Shown: in pieces, positions 10,045 to 19,244 of the stretch
Layout of the letters: every line of letters begins with the position of its first letter
Position numbering within the stretch: position 1 is the first letter of the stretch
From: CADEEN01 sp963738425
Lineage (GTDB): Bacteria; Pseudomonadota; Gammaproteobacteria; Burkholderiales; Burkholderiaceae_C
DNA length: 64,000 bases
Direction: 5' to 3'
Assembly (NCBI GenBank): GCA_963738425.1
Contig: CAVTWT010000009.1
Location: 1-64,000, forward strand
Translations under genes and position numbers: made by a program
Notes under the pieces: model-generated
What the model was told of the DNA's origin: nothing
The model's input: the letters and a program-made list of their open reading frames with translations, nothing else
Database searches by the model: none

Positions 10045-11823
10045 GTGACCTTGACCCTCGAACAACTCAACGCCGCCACGCCCGCTGAATTCACGGCGCT
10101 GCTCGACGGCACCTACGAGCACTCGCCGTGGATCGCCGAGCGCGCGGTGTCGTCGCGGCCATTCCACAGCCTGGCCCAGCTCAAGCTGGCGCTGGTGAAC
10201 GTGGTGCGCGAGTGCGGGCGTGAGGCGCAACTCAAACTGATCCGCGCCCACCCCGAACTCGCCGGCAAGGCGATGGTGTCGAAGACGCTGACCGCCGAGT
10301 CCACGCACGAACAGGGCAAGGCGGGCCTCACGGATTGCACGCCGCAGGAGTTCGCGCAGATCCAGCAGTTGAACGCCGACTACAACGCCAAGTTCGGCTT
10401 CCCCTTCATCCTCGCCGTGCGCGGGCCGCGCGGGCTCGGCTTGCCGAAGGCCGAGATCATCGCCACCTTCGCGCGGCGCCTGGACAACCATCCGGACTTC
10501 GAACTCGCCGAGTGCCTGCGCAACATCCACCGCATCGCCGAGATGCGTCTCGACGACAAGTTCGGCCATGTGCCCGAACTCGGCAACCTGGTCTGGGACT
10601 GGGCCGAGCGCCTGGCCACGAACTCCGACCCCGGCTACGCCGAACGCGGCGAACTCACCGTCACCTACCTCACCGACGCGCACCGCGCCGTCGCGCAGCG
10701 CCTGGCGCATTGGATGCGCGCCGACTGCGGCTTCGACGAGGTCGAGATCGACGCCGTCGGCAACGTCGTCGGCGTCTATCACGGCCGCGACCGCCAGGCC
10801 AAGCGCCTGCTCACCGGCTCGCACTACGACACGGTGCGCAACGGCGGCAAGTACGACGGACGCCTGGGCATCCTGGCGCCGATGGCCTGCGTGCGCGAAC
10901 TGCACCGCCAGGGCCGGCGCCTGCCCTATGGTTTCGAGGTGGTCGGCTTCGCCGAAGAAGAAGGCCAGCGCTACAAGGCGGTGTTCCTCGGTTCGGGTGC
11001 CTTGACCGGCCATTTCGACAGGTCCTGGCTCGAGCAGAAGGACGCCGACGGCATCTCGATGCGCGAGGCGATGATCCACGCCGGCTTGTGCATCGACGAC
11101 ATTGCGAAGTTGAAGCGCGATGCCTCGAAGTACCTCGGCTTCGTCGAGGTTCACATCGAACAGGGGCCGGTGTTGAACGAGATGGACTTGCCGCTCGGCA
11201 TCGTGACCTCGATCAACGGCAGCGTGCGTTATGTCGGCGAGATTGTCGGCATGGCCAGCCACGCCGGCACGACACCGATGGACCGCCGCCGCGACGCCGC
11301 CGCCGCCGCGGCCGAGCTGGTGCTGTTCACCGAAAAACGTGGCGCGGCCGTGCCGCACCTCGTCGCCACCGTCGGCATGCTCGACGTGCCCAACGGCTCG
11401 ATCAACGTCGTGCCCGGGCGCTGCACGTTCAGCCTCGACATCCGCGCCACCACCAACGAGGTGCGCGATGCCTGCGCCGACGATGTGCGCGCCGAGCTGG
11501 CGCGCATTTGCGATCGGCGCGGCCTGCATTTCAAGCTCGAAGAAACGATGCGCGCCGCGGCTGCACCCAGTGCAGCGCCGTGGCAGCAGCGCTGGGAGCG
11601 TGCCGTCGAAGCGCTCGTGCTGCCACTGCACCGCATGCCCAGCGGCGCCGGCCACGACGCGATGAAGATGCACGAGGCCATGCCGCAGGCGATGCTGTTC
11701 ATGCGCGGTCTCAACGCCGGCATCAGCCACAACCCGCTCGAATCGATCACCAACGACGACACCGAGCTGTGCGTGCGCGCCTTCCAGAATCTGCTCGACC
11801 AACTTGCCTCAGAACTGTCATGA
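10045..11823 (+). CDS. uraD-allC: Fused OHCU decarboxylase (UraD) - allantoate amidohydrolase (AllC)
   Basis: A 592-residue two-domain enzyme with an intact frame. Residues 1-165 are a UraD domain (RAHPELAG motif, then FGFPFILAVRG), which converts OHCU to S-allantoin. Residues 175-590 are an M20-type allantoate amidohydrolase. Its metal-site blocks are GSHYDTVRNGGKYDG, FAEEEGQRY and VEVHIEQGPVLN, with the dimerisation-domain block HAGTTPMDRRRDA, and it hydrolyses allantoate to release ammonia. GTG 10045 was chosen because it begins exactly at the UraD domain, five bases after the puuE stop. The two activities are not consecutive, since PuuE acts between them, so the fusion brackets that step. 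Its stop overlaps the next start (ATGA). Confidence 0.92.
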   Translation: MTLTLEQLNAATPAEFTALLDGTYEHSPWIAERAVSSRPFHSLAQLKLALVNVVRECGREAQLKLIRAHPELAGKAMVSKTLTAESTHEQGKAGLTDCTPQEFAQIQQLNADYNAKFGFPFILAVRGPRGLGLPKAEIIATFARRLDNHPDFELAECLRNIHRIAEMRLDDKFGHVPELGNLVWDWAERLATNSDPGYAERGELTVTYLTDAHRAVAQRLAHWMRADCGFDEVEIDAVGNVVGVYHGRDRQAKRLLTGSHYDTVRNGGKYDGRLGILAPMACVRELHRQGRRLPYGFEVVGFAEEEGQRYKAVFLGSGALTGHFDRSWLEQKDADGISMREAMIHAGLCIDDIAKLKRDASKYLGFVEVHIEQGPVLNEMDLPLGIVTSINGSVRYVGEIVGMASHAGTTPMDRRRDAAAAAAELVLFTEKRGAAVPHLVATVGMLDVPNGSINVVPGRCTFSLDIRATTNEVRDACADDVRAELARICDRRGLHFKLEETMRAAAAPSAAPWQQRWERAVEALVLPLHRMPSGAGHDAMKMHEAMPQAMLFMRGLNAGISHNPLESITNDDTELCVRAFQNLLDQLASELS

Positions 11824-13049
11824 CCCAAGCCCACTACAACGCCCTCGATCAATGGATCGACGCCCACTTCGACGAACAGGTGCGCTTTCTGCAAGCCCTC
11901 GTGCGCGTGCCCACCGACACGCCGCCGGGCAACAACGCGCCGCATGCGGTGCGCACGGCAGCACTGTTGAAGGAGTTCGGCTTCGACGCCGAACAGCACG
12001 CCGTGCCGGCGGCCGAGGTGCAGGCCGCGGGCCTGGAGTCGATCACCAACCTCGTCGTTCGCCGCCGGTACGGTGCCGGCAGGACGATCGGTCTGAATGC
12101 ACATGGCGACGTCGTGCCACCCGGTGAAGGCTGGACGCACGATCCGTACGGTGGCGAAATCGCCGACGGCAAGTTGTACGGCCGCGCCTCCGCCGTCAGC
12201 AAGTGCGACTTCGCGACCTACACCTTCGCCACACGTGCCATCGAATCGCTGAAGACACCACTCAAGGGCAACGTCGAGCTGTACTTCACCTACGACGAAG
12301 AGTTCGGCGGCGAAGTCGGGCCGGGCTGGCTGCTGGCCAAGGGTGTCATCAAACCCGATCTGCTGATCGCTGCGGCCTTCAGCTACCAGGTGGTGACCGG
12401 CCACAACGGCTGCCTGCAACTCGAGGTCACGGTGCACGGCAAGATGGGCCACGCCGCGGTGCCCGAGACAGCGGTCGATGCGTTGCAGGCGGCGACGCTG
12501 ATCCTGAACGCGCTGTACCACCAGAACACTCTGAACAAGCAGATCACGAGCAAGGTCAAGGGCATCACGCACCCCTACCTCAACGTCGGCGAGATTCACG
12601 GCGGCACCAACACCAACGTCGTGCCCGGCAAGGTCACGCTCAAGCTCGACCGCCGCATGATCCCCGAAGAGAACCCGGCCGAGGTCGAAGCCACGCTGCG
12701 CCGCGTGATTGCCGACGCCGTGAAGGACTCGCCCGGCATCACGATCGACATCAAGCGCCTGCTGCTGGCCAACGCGTTGACGCCGCTGCCCGGCAACCAG
12801 CCGCTGGTTCAGGCCCTGTGCACGCACGCGAGCACGGTCTTCGGCGAGCCGATCGAAGCCTCCGGCACGCCGCTGTACACCGACGCGCGCCTGTTCTGCG
12901 AACGCGGCATCCCGGCCGTGCTCTACGGCTGCGGCCCGCGCACGGTGCTGGAGAGCAACGCCAAGCGCGCTGACGAACACATCGAGCTCGAAGACCTGCG
13001 GCGCGCGACGAAGGTGGTGGCACGGGCGCTGGCGGACCTGCTGAGCTGA
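11820..13049 (+). CDS. M20 family metallopeptidase/amidohydrolase (ArgE/DapE-like)
   Basis: 409 residues, starting in a 4-bp ATGA overlap with uraD-allC, so translation is probably coupled. The metal-binding blocks are GLNAHGDVVPPGEGWTHDP near residue 85, the Glu pair in TYDEEFGGE near residue 160, and C-terminal GTPLYTDARLF. The dimerisation domain holds the block VTVHGKMGHAAVPE. These enzymes cleave amide bonds of N-acyl or N-carbamoyl amino acids with two zinc ions. In this operon it is a candidate for the step after AllC, or for another ureido acid; the substrate is not determined. No ureidoglycolate lyase gene is visible nearby. Confidence 0.85.
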   Translation: MTQAHYNALDQWIDAHFDEQVRFLQALVRVPTDTPPGNNAPHAVRTAALLKEFGFDAEQHAVPAAEVQAAGLESITNLVVRRRYGAGRTIGLNAHGDVVPPGEGWTHDPYGGEIADGKLYGRASAVSKCDFATYTFATRAIESLKTPLKGNVELYFTYDEEFGGEVGPGWLLAKGVIKPDLLIAAAFSYQVVTGHNGCLQLEVTVHGKMGHAAVPETAVDALQAATLILNALYHQNTLNKQITSKVKGITHPYLNVGEIHGGTNTNVVPGKVTLKLDRRMIPEENPAEVEATLRRVIADAVKDSPGITIDIKRLLLANALTPLPGNQPLVQALCTHASTVFGEPIEASGTPLYTDARLFCERGIPAVLYGCGPRTVLESNAKRADEHIELEDLRRATKVVARALADLLS

Positions 13050-13053
13050 CGCT

Positions 13054-13449
13054 GTGAGCAGCGCCGCTGCCGCAACCATCGACGACTACATCGCCGCGTT
13101 TCCGGAGGACGTGCAGCAACAGCTCCAGAAGGTCCGCCGCGCCATCGCCAAGGCAGCGCCGGGCGCGGACGAGTCGATCAGCTATCGCATCCCGACCTTC
13201 AAGCTGAACGGCCGCCCGCTGATCTACTTTGCCGGCTTCAAGACGCACATCGGCCTGTACCCGGTGCAGGCGGACAGCGCCGGTTTCAGCCAGGCAATGG
13301 CGCGCTACGCTTCAGGCAAGGCGACGCTGAAGTTTCCGCTCGACCAGCCGATGCCGCTCGGCCTGATCGCCACCGTCGTGAAGGCGAAGCTGCGCGTGAT
13401 GCCGGTGGCGAAGAAGAAAATGCCGAAAGCGGCCGCCACATCCCGTTGA
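13054..13449 (+). CDS. DUF1801 (YdhG-like) domain protein
   Basis: 131 residues from GTG 13054, four bases after the M20 gene. It shows the DUF1801 pattern: TIDDYIAAFPEDVQQQLQKV, a YRIPTFKLNG core, then HIGLYPVQAD and a basic tail (AKKKMPKAAATSR). Members include the Bacillus iron chaperone FraH/YdhG and many uncharacterised cytosolic proteins. Whether it is cotranscribed with the purine genes is unclear; it more likely starts an unrelated pair with the reductase-like gene that follows. Confidence 0.8.
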   Translation: MSSAAAATIDDYIAAFPEDVQQQLQKVRRAIAKAAPGADESISYRIPTFKLNGRPLIYFAGFKTHIGLYPVQADSAGFSQAMARYASGKATLKFPLDQPMPLGLIATVVKAKLRVMPVAKKKMPKAAATSR

Positions 13450-13479
13450 CGGTCGAGCCCCATCGCTGAAGAGGTACAG

Positions 13480-14127
13480 ATGTCCAAACTGCGTGTTCAC
13501 TGTTTCGCCGTCTCGATCGACGGCTATGGCGCCGGGCCTGAGCAAAGCCTCCACAACCCAATGGGCGTTGGCGCCATGGCCCTGCACGAATGGGCCTTCG
13601 CCACGCAGACGATTCGCAAGATGTTCGGCAGCGAAGGCGGCTCGACCGGCATCGACGACGGGTTCGCCGCGCGCGGTTTCGACAACATCGGCGCGTCGAT
13701 CCTCGGGCGCAACATGTTCGGGCCTGTCCGCGGCCCCTGGCCTGATGCGTCGTGGCAGGGCTGGTGGGGCGACGAACCTCCGTACCACACGCCGGTCTTT
13801 GTGCTGACCCACCATCCGCGCGCATCGATCACGATGGCCGGCGGCACCACCTTTCACTTCGTCACCGAGGGCATCCATGTCGCCCTCGAGCGTGCCCGCG
13901 AGGCGGCCGGCGACAAGGACATCCGTCTCGGTGGTGGCGTGGCGACGATCCAGCAGTACCTGCGCGCGCGGCTCGTCGATGAGATGCATGTGGCCATCGC
14001 ACCGGTGCTGCTCGGCGCCGGCGAGTCGCTGTTTGCCGGGATCGACCTCCCCGGTCTCGGCTATCGCCGCACCGAACATGTGACCACGCCCGGCGCGATG
14101 CATGTCGTGCTGGCGCGTCAGGGGTGA
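13480..14127 (+). CDS. Dihydrofolate reductase family protein (RibD C-terminal-like)
   Basis: 215 residues from ATG 13480 with a weak GAGGTA ribosome site. The fold signature is N-terminal LRVHCFAVSIDGYGAGPEQ, middle GRNMFGPVRGPW, and the nucleotide-binding DIRLGGGVATIQQYL near residue 150. A closing strand reads AMHVVLARQG. Such YwjB-type proteins are NADPH-dependent reductases related to the deaminase-reductase RibD; most have no known substrate. The frame is intact and the gene stands alone before a convergent gene. Confidence 0.85.
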   Translation: MSKLRVHCFAVSIDGYGAGPEQSLHNPMGVGAMALHEWAFATQTIRKMFGSEGGSTGIDDGFAARGFDNIGASILGRNMFGPVRGPWPDASWQGWWGDEPPYHTPVFVLTHHPRASITMAGGTTFHFVTEGIHVALERAREAAGDKDIRLGGGVATIQQYLRARLVDEMHVAIAPVLLGAGESLFAGIDLPGLGYRRTEHVTTPGAMHVVLARQG

Positions 14128-14244
14128 GCGGCCGCGTCTTCTTTGCCTCGGCCGCTCGACTCAGAATGCGTGAATGAATCCGGCGCGGCCGAGGGGCCCC
14201 GCTTGCGTGGGACGAGCGGGCGTGTCGGGTTCGTTCACGGCTTC

Positions 14245-14931
14245 TCAGGCGCACCAGGCCACGAAGCGCGTCCACAGCCCGTGCAGGAGCGCCGATGCCG
14301 AGCCGAGCGCGATCAGTGCGCCGGCCGCGCGCACCGGCCATGCAGCGCTGAGCGCGCCCTGCCCGCTCGCGCGCCCCTCGAAGCGCCGCATCAACACCGG
14401 CCCGAGCCACAGCGCCGGTGACGACGCGGCGGCAAACACCGCCATCGCCACCGCGCCCTGCCCCGGTGTGGACGCCAACGCGGCGACGAGCAGGGCCGAC
14501 TGCGACAGCGCACAAGGCCAGGCGATCCACAGCGCGCCAGCACAGGCGCTGCGCGCCGGGCCGATGACGATGCGCTGCCAGGCGCCGGTCTGCGGCGCCA
14601 CCGGCGCCGCGCGGCGCTGCAACCACGCCGGCCACTGGCCGCGCCACAGCATCCACAAGCCACAAGCCAGCGCGGCCAGGTGCAGCAAGGTCCACAGCGG
14701 GCGCAGCACCGGCACGACCGCCAGGCCCTCGCGCAAGGCGCCGACGCTCCATGCGGCCAGCGCACCGCCGGCAGCGTAGCCGGCCACGCGTGCGATCTGG
14801 AACACCGGCTGCGACGCAGGACCGCCACGCGCCACTGCGGCGCAGGGCGCGGCGCACATGACGGCGCAATGCGGCAGGCCGGCCAGGCCCATCAGGCCGG
14901 CGGCAGCGATCAGTGCTTCGCTCTGCATCAA
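14245..14931 (-). CDS. SafE/UreH-like membrane protein linked to cbb3 oxidase
   Basis: A 228-residue membrane protein with about six helices. It begins EALIAAAGLMGLAGLPHCAVMCAAPCAAVARGG split over the first span, with the GLPHC-x3-C pattern typical of the UreH-2/TauE-SafE-like proteins found beside cbb3 oxidase and hemN genes. There it is thought to aid metal supply for oxidase assembly; that role is by family association. Its ATG overlaps the hemN stop codon (ATGA), showing cotranscription. The cbb3 structural genes lie about 13 kb away, so the usual neighbourhood is split here. Confidence 0.78.
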   Translation of the reverse strand: MMQSEALIAAAGLMGLAGLPHCAVMCAAPCAAVARGGPASQPVFQIARVAGYAAGGALAAWSVGALREGLAVVPVLRPLWTLLHLAALACGLWMLWRGQWPAWLQRRAAPVAPQTGAWQRIVIGPARSACAGALWIAWPCALSQSALLVAALASTPGQGAVAMAVFAAASSPALWLGPVLMRRFEGRASGQGALSAAWPVRAAGALIALGSASALLHGLWTRFVAWCA

Positions 14932-16326
14932 ACGAGGCGTGAGAAACGCTCGCGCGCCGCGCCGTTGCTGCTGCCCAGGTAGCGGTCGAACACCATCGCC
15001 ACCGCGCGCACGACGTACCAGCCGGCGGCGGTGACCTGCACCGCATCGTCATGCAGCCGCACGAGGTCATGCGCGGCCAGCGGCGCGAGACGCTTCAACT
15101 CGTCTGCGAAGATCAGCGGCACATCGATGCCGAACTCGGCCTGCACGTCGGCGAAGTCGAGCCGGCCGCGGCACATCAGGTCCATGATGATCTTGCGCCG
15201 CAGCAGATCGTCTTCATCGAGTGCGAGGCCGCGCACGGTGGCGAAACGGCCGGCATTGATGGCGCCGTAGTAGGCGTCGAGCGTCTTCGCGTTCTGCGCA
15301 TGCGTGGCGCCGATGCGGCCGATGGCCGAGACGCCCAGGCCGAGCAGATCGCATTCGGGCTGCGTCGTGTAGCCCTGGAAATTGCGGTGCAGGCGGCCCT
15401 CGCGCTTGGCGATCGCCAGCGCGTCGTCAGGGCGCGCGAAGTGGTCCATGCCGATGTAGTCGTAGCCCGCGCGCATCGAAAGCGGCGATGGCGTGGCCGA
15501 GCATCGCCAGCCGCGCCGCGCCGTCGGGCAGATCGGCACTGACGATGCGCCGCTGCGGCTTGAAACGCTCGGGCAGGTGCGCGTAGCCGTACAGCGCGAT
15601 GCGGTCGGGCGCGATCGCGATCACGCGGGCGATCGTGCGCGCGAAGTTCTCGGGCTGCTGCTTGGGCAGGCCGTAGATCAGGTCGACGTTGATCGATGCG
15701 AAGCCGATCTCGCGTGCGCTCTTCATCAGCGCTTCGACCTGCTCGAACGGCTGCACGCGGTGCACCGCCTGCTGCACCTCGGGGTCGAAGTCCTGCACGC
15801 CGAAGCTGATGCGGTTGAAGCCGAGCGCCGCCAGGTGTTGCAGACGCTCTGGCGTCGCGGTGCGCGGATCGACCTCGATCGAACACTCGGCATCGGGCGC
15901 GAGGTCGAAGGCCAGGCCGATCGCGGCCATCAGGCGCGACAACTCCGCGTCGGAGAGAAACGTCGGCGTGCCGCCACCGAAGTGCAACTGCGTCACACGC
16001 TGGCGCACGCCGAGCGCTTGCGCATGCAATCCGATCTCGCGCTCCAGCGCATCGAGGTACTCCGCGGCGCGCTCGTGGTGCCGCGTCACCACCTTGTTGC
16101 AGGCGCAGTAGTAGCAGACCGACTCGCAGAACGGCAGGTGCACGTAGACCGCCAGCGGCGGCGCGGCGTTGACCCGCGCCAGCGCCGCGCGCGCGGCCAG
16201 CGCCTGTTCGTAGTGCGTGCTGCCGTAGCCCTCGTGGAAGCGGTCGGCGGTCGGGTAGGAGGTGTAACGCGGGCCGTTGGTGTCGAGGCGGCGCAGCAGG
16301 TCGGGGGTGAAGACAGCGCTGTTCAT
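14928..16326 (-). CDS. hemN: Oxygen-independent coproporphyrinogen III oxidase HemN, one frameshift
   Basis: A radical-SAM enzyme making protoporphyrinogen IX without oxygen, needed for haem under low oxygen. Start ATG 16326 (MNSAVFTPDLLRRLDTNGPR). The iron-sulfur motif is CESVCYYCAC near residue 60, followed by the SAM-binding LHFGGGTPTF. The C-terminal part holds YIGMDHFARPDDAL and NFQGYTTQPECDLLGLG. The two parts are in different frames, joined by one base near 15470. Total length of about 466 residues fits HemN. An Fnr-like box lies 35 bp upstream of the start codon, consistent with anaerobic induction. Confidence 0.93.
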
Positions 16327-16360
16327 CGTCTCACTGTGCCTGCCGGCGCGCAGGGCGGGC

Positions 16361-16374
16361 TTGATCCACGTCAG
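16361..16374. promoter_or_regulatory. Candidate Fnr/FixK box upstream of hemN
   Basis: TTGATCCACGTCAG matches the Fnr consensus TTGAT-N4-ATCAA at eight of ten positions. It is centred about 41 bp before the hemN start. Oxygen control of hemN by Fnr/Anr proteins is well known, and a Crp/Fnr-type gene is in the window at 35831. Confidence 0.5.
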
Positions 16375-16399
16375 CCGCGGCCCCACGGCGGGGGGCTGA

Positions 16400-17284
16400 C
16401 TACCCTTTTGCGGCCTGAGCCCGCAGCCAGTGCAGAAACGCCGCCACCGCCGGCCGCTTCGCATGCCGGGCGGGAAAGACCGCAAAGTGCGCCTTGACCT
16501 TGACCGCCTTGTCCAGGCCGAACAGGGGTTTCAACTTGCGCTCGGCGATGTGGCGGCCGGCGATGGTGGCGCTTTCGAGCGCCACGCCCAGGCCCAGCGC
16601 CGCGGCATCGATCGACATCAGCGCGCGATCCATGCGCAGTGCAAACCGATCCGGCGCGCGCAGCTCGGTGAAGGCCGTGAACCAGTCGGACCACTGCACC
16701 ACGCTGACGTTGCTCTGGATCAGTGGCACCTCCATCAGCCGCTCGGGCCGCTTCAGCCGGTGCTCGGCAATGAAGGCCGGACTGGCCAGCGGCACGATGC
16801 TCTCTTCGAACAGCGGCTCGACCTCGAGGTGCGGCCATGACGGCACGCCATAGCGGATGTCGATGTCGGCCTGACCGAGCGCGAAGTCGCTCGGCGTGTG
16901 CGCGGCCGACAGGTTGAGCGAGATGTCCGGGTGCGCACCGGCAAAGTCTCTCAATCGTGGCATCAGCCAGAGGATCGCGATGCTCGGCGCGCTGTGCACG
17001 TACAGGCTGTTGCTGACGCCCTGGCGCAGATCTTCGGTCGCTGACGTGATGGCCGCCAACGCGCCGCCGACGCGCGCCAGGTAACGCTCGCCGGCCGTGG
17101 ACAGGCGCACGCCGTGCGCGCTGCGCTCGAACAGGCGCACGTCGAGCTGCGATTCGAGGCGCGCGACCTGGTGGCTGATCGCCGAGGCCGTGAGGTGCAG
17201 CTCGGCCGCCGCCAGCGCAAAGCTGCGCCGGCGCGCCACGGCCTCGAAGGCGAGCAGGTTGGTCACGGGGGGAAGTGCTGCCAT
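16400..17284 (-). CDS. LysR family transcriptional regulator (GcvA-like)
   Basis: 294 residues from ATG 17284 (MAALPPVTNLLAFEAVARRR). The helix-turn-helix reads FALAAAELHLTASAISHQVARLE at residues 20-42, followed by LFERSAHGVRLSTAGERYL. The rest is the two-lobed inducer-binding domain, with the GcvA-type DIDIRYG motif near residue 145. It is divergent from the SDR-TRAP-transketolase operon across a 131-bp gap holding two palindromes, so it most likely controls that operon in response to the transported sugar or polyol. The frame is intact. Confidence 0.92.
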   Translation of the reverse strand: MAALPPVTNLLAFEAVARRRSFALAAAELHLTASAISHQVARLESQLDVRLFERSAHGVRLSTAGERYLARVGGALAAITSATEDLRQGVSNSLYVHSAPSIAILWLMPRLRDFAGAHPDISLNLSAAHTPSDFALGQADIDIRYGVPSWPHLEVEPLFEESIVPLASPAFIAEHRLKRPERLMEVPLIQSNVSVVQWSDWFTAFTELRAPDRFALRMDRALMSIDAAALGLGVALESATIAGRHIAERKLKPLFGLDKAVKVKAHFAVFPARHAKRPAVAAFLHWLRAQAAKG

Positions 17285-17299
17285 GGGACGCCGCCTTTG

Positions 17300-17339
17300 G
17301 ATGACGAACCGTCATCTTAGGCTGACAAACGATCGTTTG
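17300..17339. promoter_or_regulatory. Palindromes in LysR/SDR intergenic region
   Basis: GATGACG-AAC-CGTCATC (17300-17316) and CAAACGATCGTTTG (17326-17339) are perfect inverted repeats between divergent promoters, about 77 bp or more upstream of the SDR start. They are the best candidates for the LysR binding sites. Confidence 0.5.
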
Positions 17340-17415
17340 CCGTCATGGCCTGCAGCGCCGAATATTTGCCTGTCAGAGACACCCACGAACACCCCTTCCA
17401 CAGGAGACAAATCAG

Positions 17416-18165
17416 ATGCTGCTCAAGGACAAGGTTGCCGTCATCACCGGCGGCGCCGGGATCAACGGCCTGGGCTTCGCCACGGCCAGGCTGATGGCCG
17501 CACAAGGCGCGCGAGTGGCGCTGCTCGACTTGGCGCGCGCCGAACCGGCTGCCGCGGCTTCGTCGCTCGGCAGCCAGCACCTCGGTCTCGTTGCGGATGT
17601 CACCGACAAGGCCTCGTGCGACGCCGCCATCGCTGCGGTGCTGAAGGCGCTGGGCCGCATCGACGTGCTGGTCAACAACGCCGGCATCACGCAGCCGCGC
17701 AAGACGGTGGACATCACGAACGCCGACTACGACGCCGTGCTCGACGTCAGCCTGCGCGGCACGCTGCTGATGTCGCAAGCGGTCATCCCCGCGATGCAGC
17801 GCCAGCAGAGCGGCTCGATCGTCTGCATCTCGTCGGTGTCGGCGCAGCGCGGCGGCGGCATCCTCGGCGGCCCGCACTACTCGGCCGCCAAGGCCGGCGT
17901 GTTGGGCCTGGCGCGCGCGATGGCGCGCGAGCTCGGCCCGGATTCGATCCGCGTCAACTGCATCACCCCCGGCCTGATCGAGACCGACATCAGCAAGGGC
18001 AAGTTGACCGACGAGAAGAAGGCCGAGATCGCGCAAACGATCCCGCTCGGCCGTCTCGGCGCCGCGGCCGACGTGGCCGGCGCCTGCGTCTTCCTCGCCA
18101 GCGATCTTTCCGCCTACTGCACCGGCATCACGCTCGACGTGAACGGCGGCATGTTGATTCACTGA
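17416..18165 (+). CDS. Short-chain dehydrogenase/reductase (SDR)
   Basis: 249 residues with an AGGAGACAA ribosome site. It is a classical SDR: coenzyme loop TGGAGINGLG near residue 11, NNAG (VLVNNAGIT) near residue 90, catalytic Ser in ICISSVSA, and YSAAKAG as the YxxxK catalytic pair near residue 155. The C-terminus GITLDVNGGMLIH matches FabG-like polyol and sugar dehydrogenases. An acidic residue after the second strand (LLDLARAEP) suggests NAD rather than NADP. As first gene of a TRAP-transketolase operon it probably oxidises the imported polyol or reduces a ketose; the substrate is unknown. Confidence 0.9.
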   Translation: MLLKDKVAVITGGAGINGLGFATARLMAAQGARVALLDLARAEPAAAASSLGSQHLGLVADVTDKASCDAAIAAVLKALGRIDVLVNNAGITQPRKTVDITNADYDAVLDVSLRGTLLMSQAVIPAMQRQQSGSIVCISSVSAQRGGGILGGPHYSAAKAGVLGLARAMARELGPDSIRVNCITPGLIETDISKGKLTDEKKAEIAQTIPLGRLGAAADVAGACVFLASDLSAYCTGITLDVNGGMLIH

Positions 18166-18199
18166 TCCCCACAAAAGACCCACACGGAGACAAACGACC

Positions 18200-19189
18200 A
18201 TGCAACGCAAGACCTTCACCCGCACCCTGCTGGCCATCGCTGCCGGCGCCCTGCTGCCGCTGGCTGCCCAGGCCCAGACTGTCAAGCTGACGCTCGGCCA
18301 CGGCGCCGCACCCGGCAACCCGCGCCATGAAGCCGCGGTCAAGTTCGCCGAAGTGGCCAAGGCCAAGAGCGCCGGCCGCATCGAAGTGCAGGTGGCACCG
18401 TCGGCGCAGCTCGGCGACGACGCCGCGATGCTGACGGCGTTGCGCACTGGAGCGCTCGACATGTCCGCCAACTCGCAAGGCGCCGTCGCCAATGCCGTGC
18501 CCGAATACGCCGCGTTCGGCATGCCCTTCCTGTTCACCAACGCGGCGCAGGCCTTCAAGCTGCTCGACGGCCCGCTCGGCAAGGAACTGGGCGACAAATC
18601 GGCCGAGAAAGGCCTGGTCGTGCTCGGCTACTGGGACAACGGCATCCGCCACATGACCAACAGCAAGAAGCCGATCGCCAAGGTGGAGGACATGAAGGGC
18701 CTGAAGATGCGCACGCCGCCCGACAGCGTGCTGGTGGACATCATGCAATCGCTCGGCGCCGAGGCGCAGCAGATCAAGTTCGCCGAGCTCTACGTCGCGT
18801 TGCAGCAGGGCGTGGTCGATGGCCAGGAGAACCCGCTGATGAACATCCACGCCAGCAAGCTCTACGAAGTGCAGAAGCACCTGGCGCTGACCAGTCACCA
18901 GTTCCAGATGACGCCGTTCCTGATGAGCAAGCGCAGCTGGGACAAGCTGTCCGAGGCCGACCGCAAGGCCGTGACCGAAGCCGCCGCGGAAGCCACCGCG
19001 CTGCAGCGCAAGCTGTCGCAGGAGTCCGACGACAAGCTGCTGGCCGATCTCAAGGCCAAGGGCGTGCAGGTGACCACGGTCGACAAGTCGGCGTTCGAGA
19101 AGGCCACCGGCGCTGTCGATGACAAGTGGCTCGCCGCTCCGATCGGCCCGTACGTGAAGAAGGTCATCACGGCGGCTCGCGCCAAGTAG
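18200..19189 (+). CDS. dctP: TRAP transporter substrate-binding protein (DctP family)
   Basis: 329 residues starting MQRKTFTRTLLAIAAGALLP, with a signal peptide cleaved after AQA. Family features include LGHGAAPGNPRHEAAVKFAE, the ligand-carboxylate Arg region in MKGLKMRTPPDSVLVD near residue 170, and the GVVDGQENPLMNIHASKLYE block. It captures a hydroxy or carboxylate ligand in the periplasm for the DctQM permease that follows. GGAGACAAA precedes the start. The frame is intact. Confidence 0.92.
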   Translation: MQRKTFTRTLLAIAAGALLPLAAQAQTVKLTLGHGAAPGNPRHEAAVKFAEVAKAKSAGRIEVQVAPSAQLGDDAAMLTALRTGALDMSANSQGAVANAVPEYAAFGMPFLFTNAAQAFKLLDGPLGKELGDKSAEKGLVVLGYWDNGIRHMTNSKKPIAKVEDMKGLKMRTPPDSVLVDIMQSLGAEAQQIKFAELYVALQQGVVDGQENPLMNIHASKLYEVQKHLALTSHQFQMTPFLMSKRSWDKLSEADRKAVTEAAAEATALQRKLSQESDDKLLADLKAKGVQVTTVDKSAFEKATGAVDDKWLAAPIGPYVKKVITAARAK

Positions 19190-19244
19190 TCCGGTCAAGA
19201 CGAGCACCGGCCTCACGCGGGACCGGTGCCGCAAGGAGACAAAG

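Noticed and set aside
10335..11820. Plus-strand open frame upstream of and in frame with the M20 gene
   Set aside because: It overlaps the uraD-allC fusion in another frame and reads as Arg/Pro-rich sequence; the M20 protein begins at the ATGA overlap at 11820.
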